A DNA stretch of 20,893 nucleotides, from NCBI GenBank assembly GCA_002451435.1, contig DKCF01000103.1, positions 1 to 20,893 of the forward strand, given 5' to 3'. A model generated the notes under the pieces. The model was not told the DNA's origin. It saw only the letters and a program-made list of their open reading frames with translations, and made no database searches. A program made the position numbers and the translations under genes. This stretch comes from Bifidobacterium sp. UBA6881 (GTDB taxonomy: Bacteria > Actinomycetota > Actinomycetes > Actinomycetales > Bifidobacteriaceae). Positions 14,267-20,893 of the stretch are shown piece after piece; position 1 is the first letter of the stretch, and every line of letters begins with the position of its first letter.

Positions 14267-14633
14267 GACAATGCTCCTTCGCCTAGTACGTTTGGCCTCC
14301 TACAAGCATAACGTGGAAAATCCATAGGAAAATGATTCGCCGAGCACGCAACGGTCATATGTTGGCCGCACGATTGCATCGCGATTCGCCACAGTGCGAA
14401 CCATCGGCACGGCATACCGTGAATGCCCCGTCACACGCCGACCCGATGACCGCGGCACACCGTTGATCGCATACGACTCCGAATCTCGTCGGAATCACGC
14501 AACAGTATCCCGCAGGTAACCAAGGCACTTTCCGGTGCGCTCTTCCATAACGCGCCGCAACGGTCTAGGATGCGGAATTGATGGCCAAATCGGCCTCCCG
14601 CGTCATACACGCCGTAGTGGAAAGGAAACGCTC
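14267..14633. other. Divergent intergenic region araC-type regulator / VOC gene
   Basis: This 367-bp gap contains a good plus-strand promoter candidate near its right end (listed separately) and the regulator's own leader at its left end. On the minus strand TATGCT (complement of about 14307-14312) is a possible -10 box without a good partner. Small dyads such as TCCGA-N6-TCGGA lie around 14480-14495. No open frame in the gap looks real. Confidence 0.45.
14543..14571 (+). promoter_or_regulatory. Candidate promoter of the VOC gene
   Basis: TTCCAT (14543-14548) and TAGGAT (14566-14571) are separated by exactly 17 bases. This would start the transcript about 55 bases before the ATG at 14634. 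Moderate match to the sigma-70 consensus. Confidence 0.4.
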
Positions 14634-14996
14634 ATGATTAACCATGTGTCCGTCAAGGTGAAGGATTTCGCGAAGGAAGAACCGTTCTATGAAGCCGCTC
14701 TTGCGCCGCTTGGATACGCCAAGGGACCGTCGTTCCCGGGCGTGCAGGCGTTCGTGGCGGAAGACGGTTCGGCGGTGTGGGTTTCCACCGCGGCCGAAGG
14801 CGATGCCGTCGCCCCGATTCATGTGGCGTTCGAAGCCGCCGATGACGATGCCGTGAAGGCGTTCCACAAGGCAGGTCTCGCCAACGGCGGCACCGACAAC
14901 GGACAGCCCGGCCCGCGCCCGAACTACGGCCCGACCTATTACGCCGCGTTCGTGCACGACCCGGAGGGCAACAACATCGAGGCCATGCACAACTGA
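14634..14996 (+). CDS. VOC-family (glyoxalase / bleomycin-resistance-like) protein
   Basis: The 120-residue protein has one vicinal-oxygen-chelate unit of two beta-alpha-beta-beta-beta repeats. Likely metal ligands are His4 (INHVSVKV), His63 (IHVAFEA) and Glu116 in the closing strand YYAAFVHDPEGNNIEAMHN, the classic end of this family. A start further upstream in the same frame exists, but AAAGGAAA before the ATG at 14634 and the MINHVSVKVKD start are typical. Members act as glyoxalases, dioxygenases or antibiotic-binding proteins; this short form resembles YycE/YqjC-like stress proteins and no substrate can be named. It is divergent from an AraC regulator and convergent with the TauE/SafE gene. 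Confidence 0.88.
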   Translation: MINHVSVKVKDFAKEEPFYEAALAPLGYAKGPSFPGVQAFVAEDGSAVWVSTAAEGDAVAPIHVAFEAADDDAVKAFHKAGLANGGTDNGQPGPRPNYGPTYYAAFVHDPEGNNIEAMHN

Positions 14997-15088
14997 CCTC
15001 GCGACGGCCGACCGCAATGGGACCCGCGAGTGGATTCCTTAATCAGTCAAATCATTCATAACAGCATTTGACATCGACGCTCCCCCGT

Positions 15089-15220
15089 TTCCGTAGGTGG
15101 TTTTGCCTTTCAATAGGTGGTTGCTCTCGGAGCCGGCCTTGGAAATGGCTTGATATCAAGCCATTTCCAAACAGGTTCCCGGCACTCACCGCCTACGGAG
15201 CCCAAAAACCACCTACGGAA
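15089..15220. repeat. Composite palindromic element (about 132 bp) in convergent gap
   Basis: Outer arms TTCCGTAGGTGGTTTT (15089-15104) and AAAACCACCTACGGAA (15205-15220) are perfect 16-bp inverted repeats. At the exact middle is a 32-bp perfect palindrome (15139-15170) whose left half is TTGGAAATGGCTTGAT. The inner flanks are also symmetrical in a degraded way: TAGGTGGTT recurs at 15114-15122, and its counterpart CCGCCTA is at about 15190-15196. Because of the symmetry both strands can be read as near-identical peptides, which are artefacts. The layout fits a small non-autonomous mobile element or dispersed palindromic repeat; no target duplication or transposase is seen. It could also end both convergent transcripts, though T-tracts are lacking. 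Confidence 0.8.
15139..15170. repeat. 32-bp perfect palindrome
   Basis: The 16 bases TTGGAAATGGCTTGAT are followed without spacer by their exact complement, so the site can be extruded as a cruciform or bound by a dimer. It is the core of the larger composite element. Confidence 0.9.
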
Positions 15221-15278
15221 TGGCCGGGCAACGAAAACATACGCGGGCATGCCCAAACGCTGCCCTATTCGGGGAATT

Positions 15279-16118
15279 CTAGAAATAGGTGCTCCAGCCG
15301 AGTTTGACGGCGAGGATGATGCCGGTGAGCACGGCGGCCACACGCATGATGTTTTCCGGAATATGCCGGGTGACGGGCGGAGCGATGGCGCTGCCGATGG
15401 TGCATCCGAGGCACATCATGATGGCGAACGGCCAATAGACGGAACCGCGGATGATGAACATGATCGCGGCGGAGATGTTCGCGCCGAATCCCACTACGGT
15501 CTTCAACGCGTTGATTTGGTGGAACGGACCGATTTTGCCCAAGTCGAGAATCGCGAGCGCCAAGGTGCCCGCGGCGGCACCGAAGTAGCCGGAATACACG
15601 CCGACGAAGCTCACGCCGAGCCACAGCCACCACGGATCGTTGCGGAGATTGCCTTCTGCCGTTTTACGCGCGATCCGCGCGGCGCGTTCGCCCTGATGCG
15701 ATTGCGGCAGGGCCTGTGCCACGGCGTCGCGGGCGGCCGCCTTCTTGCGTGGGTTGAGCGCGATGATCAACGCGCTGAACAGGATCAGCGGCGGCACCGC
15801 GAATTCGAACACCTTGGCGGGCAGTTCCAGCAGCAGCAGTCCGCCGATGATGCCGCCAACCAGTCCGATGCATGCGTATACGGCGACGCGGCGCCCTTGC
15901 CCTTTGAGCTCCTTGCGAGCCGACAGCAGTCCGCCGATGCCCGTGCCGCACACGCCCACCGTGTTCGTGGTGTTGGACAGCACGGGCGGGATGCCGAACG
16001 CCAGCAACGCAGGGTAGGAGATCAGCGAGGACGCGCCAACCGCGTATCCCACGAATCCCGCGCCGATGCCGGCGACAAGCACCAGCAGCAATGTGACGAC
16101 AGACACTCCGGCGATCAT
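15279..16118 (-). CDS. TauE/SafE (TSUP) family sulfite/organosulfonate-type permease
   Basis: The 279-residue product is a membrane protein of about eight segments in two halves. The N-terminal half shows GAGFVGYAVGASSLISYPALLAFGIPP and NTTNTVGVCGTGIGG (each under family-typical first-repeat positions), and the C-terminal half repeats the pattern with GVYSGYFGAAAGTLALA and KTVVGFGANISAAIMF. A charged loop of about 40 residues (NPRKKAAARD to RNDPWW) joins the halves. TSUP members move sulfite, sulfonates, acetate-like or sulfur-containing anions across the membrane; the substrate here is unknown. The ATG at 16118 has AGAGGG about 6 bases upstream; an ATG just before is closed by a stop. The gene is preceded by the EamA transporter on the same strand, with 212 bp between. 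Confidence 0.9.
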   Translation of the reverse strand: MIAGVSVVTLLLVLVAGIGAGFVGYAVGASSLISYPALLAFGIPPVLSNTTNTVGVCGTGIGGLLSARKELKGQGRRVAVYACIGLVGGIIGGLLLLELPAKVFEFAVPPLILFSALIIALNPRKKAAARDAVAQALPQSHQGERAARIARKTAEGNLRNDPWWLWLGVSFVGVYSGYFGAAAGTLALAILDLGKIGPFHQINALKTVVGFGANISAAIMFIIRGSVYWPFAIMMCLGCTIGSAIAPPVTRHIPENIMRVAAVLTGIILAVKLGWSTYF

Positions 16119-16164
16119 CGACTACCCTCTCCTACCCATGTTCTTCATACGAATCGGCATATGC

Positions 16165-16224
16165 GCCGTCGAATCCGACGGCATTCATCCGCACGGCGGT
16201 CACACGCCTTGGGGCAATTCCCCA
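16165..16224 (-). promoter_or_regulatory. Two short hairpins between the EamA and TauE/SafE genes
   Basis: GCCGTCG-AATC-CGACGGC (16165-16182) and TGGGG-CAATT-CCCCA (16210-16224) can each fold. They lie 47-106 bp before the TauE/SafE start and about 110-165 bp after the EamA stop, so they may be leader or transcript-end structures. No T-tract follows on the minus strand. Confidence 0.35.
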
Positions 16225-16330
16225 CCATCGGCATGTGGTATCGGAAACCAAGCTTAACCAGCCGTCCGAGTCGCATCATGGCGATGTCCAGAACATGGCA
16301 TGTCATGGCCGGCATTCGGTTCCGCGATGC

Positions 16331-17299
16331 TCATTCGGCCTTGCGCCGCGCCGGAAGCCGCACTTCGGAAAGCAGGATCGCGCCGAAGATCACGGCGAAT
16401 CCGCATACCGACGGCACGGTGAGCCTTTCCCCGGCGAAGACCACGGAGACCACCATGGCGAAGATGCATTCGGTGCTCAGGATCACCGAGCCTTCCGTGG
16501 CAGGCAGGTTCTGGACGGCGATGGTCTGGAAGATTTGCGCGACGATGGTCGAGCCGACCACCAGATAGGCAAGGCACAGCACCACGTCCAGTCGCATCCA
16601 CGACGCCGATGGCGCGCCATCGAACAACGCCGCGCCCGCGCCGAAGAACACCGCGCACCATGCGAATTCCATAAGCATCAACGCGACCGCGTCGAATTTC
16701 CTGCCCATCATGCCGACGACCACCAGATTCATCGCGAAGAACAGCGCGCCGACGATCGTCATCGCATCCCCGAAGCCCATGCCGGCGAGCTCGGCGCCGC
16801 CGCCGCTCAACGAGACCAGTCCGATGCCGAACGCGCACACGAGCGCCGCGACGATATGCTGCATGCTGGGGCGTCTGCGCGTCAAAGCCCACAGCACAAA
16901 CGGCACCATCACGCAGTAGGTGTCGGTGAAGAAGCTGTTGCGGCCCGGCGAGGTGGTTTCCAATCCTTTGAGCTGGAACATGAAGCCGAGCCAGTACGTC
17001 AATGCGAGCGTAAAACCCGGCACGATGTAGCGTCCCATGCTGATTTTCCGCAGATGCGGCAGAAACACCAGCGCCATCAGCACGACCGAGGCGGTCATGC
17101 GAAAGAACATCATCCATTGGGTGGTCATCACGCCCTGCACATGTTTGAGCATGGTGTATCCGGAACCCCATACGGCGGCGTTGACCAGCATCATCAGACG
17201 GGCGACGTTCTTGGGAACGCTCATGCCCTCATGCGGGGGATCCTTCCGGTCAGATGCGTCGCCACCGTTCGTTCGCGTCTTTTGCAGCGATTCGGCCAT
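16331..17299 (-). CDS. EamA-family drug/metabolite transporter (DMT superfamily)
   Basis: The 322-residue product has a hydrophilic start of about 30 residues and then ten membrane segments in two EamA repeats. AAVWGSGYTMLKHVQGVMTT with FFRMTASVVLMA opens repeat one, and GDAMTIVGALFFAMNLVVVGMMGRKFD opens repeat two, with the typical ENLPATEGSVILSTECIFAMVVSVVFAGERLT-like close (residues shown in shorter pieces: LPATEGSVILSTE, FAGERLT). Members export amino acids, nucleosides or drugs; the substrate here is unknown. The start at 17299 has AAAGGG about 12 bases upstream; a GTG four codons earlier (17311) and an ATG 25 codons later (17224, MSVPKN) are alternatives. Divergent from the NhaC gene. 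Confidence 0.88.
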   Translation of the reverse strand: MAESLQKTRTNGGDASDRKDPPHEGMSVPKNVARLMMLVNAAVWGSGYTMLKHVQGVMTTQWMMFFRMTASVVLMALVFLPHLRKISMGRYIVPGFTLALTYWLGFMFQLKGLETTSPGRNSFFTDTYCVMVPFVLWALTRRRPSMQHIVAALVCAFGIGLVSLSGGGAELAGMGFGDAMTIVGALFFAMNLVVVGMMGRKFDAVALMLMEFAWCAVFFGAGAALFDGAPSASWMRLDVVLCLAYLVVGSTIVAQIFQTIAVQNLPATEGSVILSTECIFAMVVSVVFAGERLTVPSVCGFAVIFGAILLSEVRLPARRKAE

Positions 17300-17464
17300 T
17301 GGAATCCGCACCCTTTCTCTCGATTCGCCCGCGCCACAGAATACTGTAGACGCGATGCCGCACGCAACACTCCGCGCAAGCGGCTCTCGCAGTCAATCCG
17401 CGCAGCTTCGTGATACGAATCCCGCGCGGCAAAGGCAACCCTGTTAGCCTTATGTTGGTTTTTT

Positions 17465-17504
17465 GCCGCATCCCGCACGCTTCCGCGACATCGTGCGATG
17501 CGGC
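17465..17504. repeat. Bulged 12-bp inverted repeat upstream of NhaC
   Basis: GCCGCATC plus GCAC (17465-17472, 17475-17478) pairs with GTGCGATGCGGC (17493-17504), with a two-base bulge and a 14-base loop. A T6 tract precedes it on the plus strand, the wrong side for a plus-strand terminator. Confidence 0.5.
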
Positions 17505-17598
17505 CATGTCGAACGATTCGACCACACCATGCGCCACGGCCGGACCGAATGGCTCCGATCCGAGGCCACGGAACGATTGGTCCGATGTGCCGAGTTCG

Positions 17599-17624
17599 AA
17601 AATCCGGAATCAAAAATCCGGAAT
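17599..17624. repeat. Direct repeat AAAATCCGGAAT x2 upstream of NhaC
   Basis: AAAATCCGGAAT occurs at 17599-17610 and again at 17613-17624, 14 bases apart start to start, 38 bases before the NhaC ATG. Each copy contains the palindrome TCCGGA and near-palindromic ATTCCGGAT-like symmetry, so it may be a regulator site. Confidence 0.6.
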
Positions 17625-17661
17625 TCCTTGAAGCCGGGCACTCTGAAAGGAGACGCGCCAT

Positions 17662-18963
17662 ATGGCGGCATTCATCACCATCGCCCTGTTCTGCGCGGCG
17701 CTGATCGGCTGCATCGCCAGCGGCATGTCCATTGTGCCGGCGCTGGCCGCGGGCGTGATCATCTTCCTTATCCACGGACGTGTGACGGGCCACCATTGGG
17801 GTGCGATGATCCGCAAGGGGTTCGCGACCATGCGCGCCGCCAGCATCGTGGTGGTCACCTTCGTGCTGATCGGACTGCTGACCACGTTGTGGCGCGCGGC
17901 CGGCACGGTGCCGTTCATCGTGGCGAACACCACGGCCCTGATACGCCCCCACGTGGCCATCCTGCTGACGTTCCTGCTGAACTGCCTGATGTCGTTATTG
18001 ACGGGCTCGTCGTTCGCGTCGGCGGCGACCATGGGCGTCATCACCATGACGCTCGGCACGTCCATGCAGATCTCACCGGCGCTTCTCGGCGGAGCGATCC
18101 TTTCGGGCGTGTACTTCGGGGACCGATGCTCTCCCGTGTCGACCAGCGCGCAACTCGTCAAAACCCTGACCCATACGAACATCTTCGACACCATCCGGCT
18201 GATGCTGAGAACCGCCGCGCTGCCGTTCGCCGCGACCTGCGTGATCTACGAGGGACTCGCGCTGTATTCCCATTCCTCGGCGGGATCGATCGACGCGTCC
18301 GGCCTGTTCTCGCGCGCGTTCGACCTGCACTGGACCACCGTGCTTCCGGCAGTCGTGCTGGTCGTCTGCGCGATCGCCCGCATCGACGTGCGCATCACGA
18401 TGGGCGCGAGCATTCTGACGGCGTTGCCGATCTGCGTGCTGGTGCAGCATATGGATTGGGCAAGCGTCGGCCATGCGCTGGTTTTCGGTTTTCATTGCGC
18501 GGACGCCCAGGTGGCGCGGCTCATCGATGGCGGCGGCATCGTCTCCATGGTCAAGGTGATGCTGATCGTCTGCATCTCCTCGTCGTATTCCGGCATTTTC
18601 CAAGAAACGGGATTGCTGAATGGCATACACCGGCTGATCGCATCGCTGGCGGGGAAAATCAGCGTATACGGCGCCACCTGCGTCACCTCGTTGGTCACGG
18701 GAGCCGTCGCCTGCAACCAGACGCTGTCCATCATGCTGACCGACCAGCTGTGCCGCGACCTGGAATCCGACAGGCAGCGACGCGCCATCGATCTGGAGGA
18801 TACCGCCGTGGTGACGGCGCCGCTTGTTCCGTGGGCGATCGCCAGCGGCGTGCCGTTGTCTTCGGTCGGGGCTCCGACGTCCAGTATCCTGTTCGCATGT
18901 TTTCTGTACCTGCTGCCTGTATGCCGGTTCATCGACGCGGCGCGGCGCGACCGTCGGCCCTAG
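17662..18963 (+). CDS. nhaC: NhaC-family Na+/H+ antiporter
   Basis: The 433-residue polytopic protein belongs to the NhaC/IT-type antiporter family, which exchanges Na+ (or an organic ion) for H+ across the membrane. Family stretches seen are LLTGSSFASAATMGVITMTLG in the conserved discontinuous helix (residues about 112-133, in pieces), GGAILSGVYFGDRCSPVSTSA with the Asp-Arg-x-Ser-Pro motif, and near the C-terminus VVTAPLVPWAIASGVPLSS. AAAGGAG (17646-17652) precedes the ATG by 9 bases. Some relatives exchange malate-lactate or tyrosine-tyramine, so ion choice is inferred. The 3' end overlaps the convergent FeoC-like gene by 35 bp, an antisense overlap. Confidence 0.87.
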   Translation: MAAFITIALFCAALIGCIASGMSIVPALAAGVIIFLIHGRVTGHHWGAMIRKGFATMRAASIVVVTFVLIGLLTTLWRAAGTVPFIVANTTALIRPHVAILLTFLLNCLMSLLTGSSFASAATMGVITMTLGTSMQISPALLGGAILSGVYFGDRCSPVSTSAQLVKTLTHTNIFDTIRLMLRTAALPFAATCVIYEGLALYSHSSAGSIDASGLFSRAFDLHWTTVLPAVVLVVCAIARIDVRITMGASILTALPICVLVQHMDWASVGHALVFGFHCADAQVARLIDGGGIVSMVKVMLIVCISSSYSGIFQETGLLNGIHRLIASLAGKISVYGATCVTSLVTGAVACNQTLSIMLTDQLCRDLESDRQRRAIDLEDTAVVTAPLVPWAIASGVPLSSVGAPTSSILFACFLYLLPVCRFIDAARRDRRP

Positions 18964-19282
18964 GACGGAACGGGCATCCGGCGCAGATCAGCGAGGATGG
19001 GTCGGGCTGGCATGTCGTCTCGCCGCACATGGACCGCGGAGAAAGGTCAGTCACCTGCAGCAGACCGCGTTCCTGCGCTCGTGTGATGGCCATATCGACG
19101 AAATCGACCGGAAGATGCCGGTTGGCTGCGATCTGCCGTACCGTCAGTCCGGCATCCAGGTCCGCGACCACATCGGCGACGATGTTCCCCCGTGCGGCCG
19201 TTCCGTTCGCAAATCCATGCGCCGTCTTCGTCCGATCGGTGGTATGCCGCCAACTCCGTGAGCCCAGACCATGCCAGACCAT
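18929..19282 (-). CDS. FeoC-like winged-helix protein with Cys cluster, next to feoB
   Basis: This protein of up to 117 residues has a small winged-helix region (about 43-75: LTVRQIAANRHLPVDFVDMA, then ITRAQERGLLQ) followed by four cysteines, Cys86, Cys91, Cys100 and Cys103 (C-x4-C-x8-C-x2-C), a spacing able to bind an Fe-S cluster or zinc. FeoC proteins have the same plan (winged helix plus a Cys cluster) and act with FeoB, but the spacing differs from the Klebsiella FeoC pattern. The ATG lies 3 bases after the feoB stop codon, so cotranscription is very likely. No good ribosome binding site is seen at 19282, and the first 30 residues look non-conserved, so translation may start further in. 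The last 35 bp overlap nhaC on the other strand. Confidence 0.7.
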   Translation of the reverse strand: MVWHGLGSRSWRHTTDRTKTAHGFANGTAARGNIVADVVADLDAGLTVRQIAANRHLPVDFVDMAITRAQERGLLQVTDLSPRSMCGETTCQPDPSSLICAGCPFRPRADGRAAPRR

Positions 19283-19285
19283 GGG

Positions 19286-20893
19286 TCACAGCACCAATCG
19301 CAGCAACTGGAATGCGACGACGGCGAGCACATACGCCACCGCAAGACTCAGGCACACCGATTGCGCGGCCACTTTCGTGCCATATTGCCGTCGAAGCTCC
19401 GCCACCGTAGCCAGGCACGGCGTGTACGCAAGCGTGAACAGCAGGAATGCTATGGCCGCGGCCTTGCCGTGCCCGTGCGAGGATTGTTCGAACGAGGCGC
19501 GCAGCTTCTGGCCGAACGTTCCCTTGTCGGCGTTCTGTCCGGATTCGTCAGGCTCATCCGCATGGTAGGACTGCGACATGGAGCCGATCACCACCTCCTT
19601 GGCCACGAATCCGGTGATCAGGGCGGCGGAGGCGTGCCAATCGTCGAAACCGGCCGGCGCGAAGACGGGAGACACGGCATCGGCAAGCACGCCGTATGCG
19701 GAATCGTGCACATCGTCCACTTCTCCGAAACCGCCTGCGTTCGCGGTCGCCGGAATGCCTTGCAGCAGCCACAGCGCCACGATCATCGAAATGATGATCA
19801 CGCTCGCGCCACGGATGAACTGCCACAGACGAACCACGACCGAACGCACCAGCTGCACGGCACGCGGGCACTGGTACGGAGGCAAGGCGAGCATCAGCGG
19901 CTCCGGCGTGAGTCCGCGGAACATGGTGTGCCGCAACAGCACGCCGACAAGCAGAATGAGCAACACGGAGGCGACGTACATGAGGAACACGACGAGACCG
20001 GCCTGCTGCGGGAAGAACGCGTGGGCGAGCACCAGGAACACGGTGAGACGCGCCGAGCATGAGGCGAACGGGATGAGCATGCCCGTCAGCACGCGCTGGC
20101 GCGAATCAGGCAGGGTGCGCGTGGCGGCCAATGCGGGAAGGTTGCAGCCGAATCCGACGACGATCGGCAGGAACGCGCGGCCGTCCAATCCCAACGCGCG
20201 CATCGCACGGTCCATAACGAACGCGGCGCGGGCCAGATAGCCAGAGTCCTCGAGCATCGACAGCAACAGGAACATGATGCCCATCACCGGAATGAACGTC
20301 AGCACGGTGATCACGCCGTCCAGCACGCCGTCCACCAGCAGCGAATACAGCCAGCCGTCGGACGCGGACGGACCGAACAGTCCGAACAGCCAGTCGATAC
20401 CATCGGTGCACCATCCGCGCACCGTCACGTCGAACCAGTCCTGCATCGGGCCTGCCAGCGTGGTGGTCGCCTGGAAGACCGTGTACATGACCGCCAGAAA
20501 GACCAGAATGCCGAATACGGGATGGAGCAGCACTCGGTCGACGCGGTCGGACAGCGTCGTCTTGTCGGATGCCTTGAGGTCGAGCCCACGAAGCACACGC
20601 GCAGTCCAGTCGAAGCGCGCGTCGGCACGCGACTCGGTCCACTCGCGCACGTCGATGGCGTCATCGGCCGGAATCCGCAGTCCCTGCGGCAGCGGAGTGC
20701 CGGCGAACGATGCCGCGATCGCGGAGGCGAGTCGGTCCTGTCCTTCGCCGGTGCGTCCATCCAAGGAGACCACCGGCATGCCGTCAAGCAGCTGAGACAG
20801 CCGCGCCGGTTCGATGCGACAGTCGCGGCGTGCGGCCAGATCGTTCATGGTGAGGGCCACCACCGTGGGCAGCCCAAGTTCCGCCACCATCGA
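19286..20893 (-). CDS. feoB: Ferrous iron transporter B, C-terminal three-quarters (5' end beyond window)
   Basis: The visible 535 or so residues belong to FeoB, the GTP-gated Fe2+ importer of the inner membrane. The fragment enters within the G domain: TMNDLA (about residues 14-19 of the fragment) is the NxxD guanine-specificity motif, and the P-loop and switches lie to the right of the window. The helical spacer follows, then the membrane part with VDRVLLHPVFGILVF, the first gate motif GFGCNLPALAATRTL, FASCSARLTVF, the second gate ALITGFVAKEVVIGSM and AYTPCLATVAELRRQYG, each with its conserved Cys where expected. No frameshift is visible. A FeoC-like gene follows directly. FeoA, if present, would be to the right. 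Confidence 0.95.
   Translation of the reverse strand, partial: SMVAELGLPTVVALTMNDLAARRDCRIEPARLSQLLDGMPVVSLDGRTGEGQDRLASAIAASFAGTPLPQGLRIPADDAIDVREWTESRADARFDWTARVLRGLDLKASDKTTLSDRVDRVLLHPVFGILVFLAVMYTVFQATTTLAGPMQDWFDVTVRGWCTDGIDWLFGLFGPSASDGWLYSLLVDGVLDGVITVLTFIPVMGIMFLLLSMLEDSGYLARAAFVMDRAMRALGLDGRAFLPIVVGFGCNLPALAATRTLPDSRQRVLTGMLIPFASCSARLTVFLVLAHAFFPQQAGLVVFLMYVASVLLILLVGVLLRHTMFRGLTPEPLMLALPPYQCPRAVQLVRSVVVRLWQFIRGASVIIISMIVALWLLQGIPATANAGGFGEVDDVHDSAYGVLADAVSPVFAPAGFDDWHASAALITGFVAKEVVIGSMSQSYHADEPDESGQNADKGTFGQKLRASFEQSSHGHGKAAAIAFLLFTLAYTPCLATVAELRRQYGTKVAAQSVCLSLAVAYVLAVVAFQLLRLVL

Larger units (their letters stand above)
17300..17661. other. Divergent intergenic region EamA / NhaC
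   Basis: This 362-bp gap holds the promoters of both divergent genes, none with a clear -35/-10 pair. Notable are a T6 tract (17459-17464) followed by a 12-bp bulged hairpin (17465-17504), and two direct copies of AAAATCCGGAAT near the NhaC start (listed separately). No credible open frame. Confidence 0.5.

Noticed and set aside
15068..15343. Two short peptides on opposite strands sharing FRRWF and WKWLDIKPFP
   Set aside because: The similarity is produced by the inverted-repeat element itself (15089-15220), not by homologous genes.
17463..19568. 701-codon plus-strand frame across nhaC and into feoB
   Set aside because: Arg/His-rich out-of-frame reading of nhaC, crossing two real genes; no ribosome binding site.
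1..20893. CRISPR array, tRNA, rRNA or insertion sequence
   Set aside because: No regularly spaced repeats, cloverleaf-like sequence, rRNA motif or transposase coding region was recognised on either strand by eye.

Overview
The window looks like chromosomal DNA of a high-GC actinobacterium, most probably Bifidobacterium. The basis is the zwf-opcA-pgl cluster with the actinobacterial G6PDH partner OpcA and an inverted gnd next to it, GC-rich codon use, strong AAGGAG-type ribosome binding sites, and the general gene mix. This is inference from protein character; no 16S or other marker gene is present. No phage, transposase, CRISPR array, tRNA or rRNA gene was found.

Layout from left to right: an azlCD branched-chain amino-acid exporter (minus strand, azlD cut by the window start); a short-chain dehydrogenase (plus); a trans-aconitate-type methyltransferase (minus), divergent from zwf; zwf-opcA (plus, overlapping by 4 bp) and then pgl after a highly structured 185-bp gap; a strong two-way terminator; gnd (minus); a DEAD-box RNA helicase with a very long charged tail (minus); a uracil permease (minus); a histidine phosphatase (minus); an AraC-type regulator (minus), divergent from a small VOC protein (plus); a convergent gap holding a composite palindromic element; a TauE/SafE permease and an EamA transporter (minus); an NhaC-type antiporter (plus); and a ferrous-iron uptake pair (minus), an FeoC-like Cys-rich winged-helix protein and feoB, with feoB cut by the window end.

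The metabolic core is the oxidative pentose phosphate branch: Zwf (with OpcA) makes 6-phosphogluconolactone, Pgl hydrolyses it, and Gnd decarboxylates 6-phosphogluconate, giving NADPH and ribulose-5-phosphate. The rest is mainly transport (amino acids, uracil, small anions, drug/metabolite, Na+/H+, Fe2+) plus RNA metabolism.

Most genes are ordinary. The second-look signals are mostly between genes: a multi-stem RNA candidate between opcA and pgl with a competing pairing near the pgl start; a cluster of three dyads between tam and zwf, one with CRP-type spacing; a 32-bp perfect palindrome nested inside 16-bp inverted repeats at about 15.1-15.2 kb; a long stem-loop in the uraA leader; and a perfect 17-bp hairpin without a U-tract between the helicase gene and gnd.
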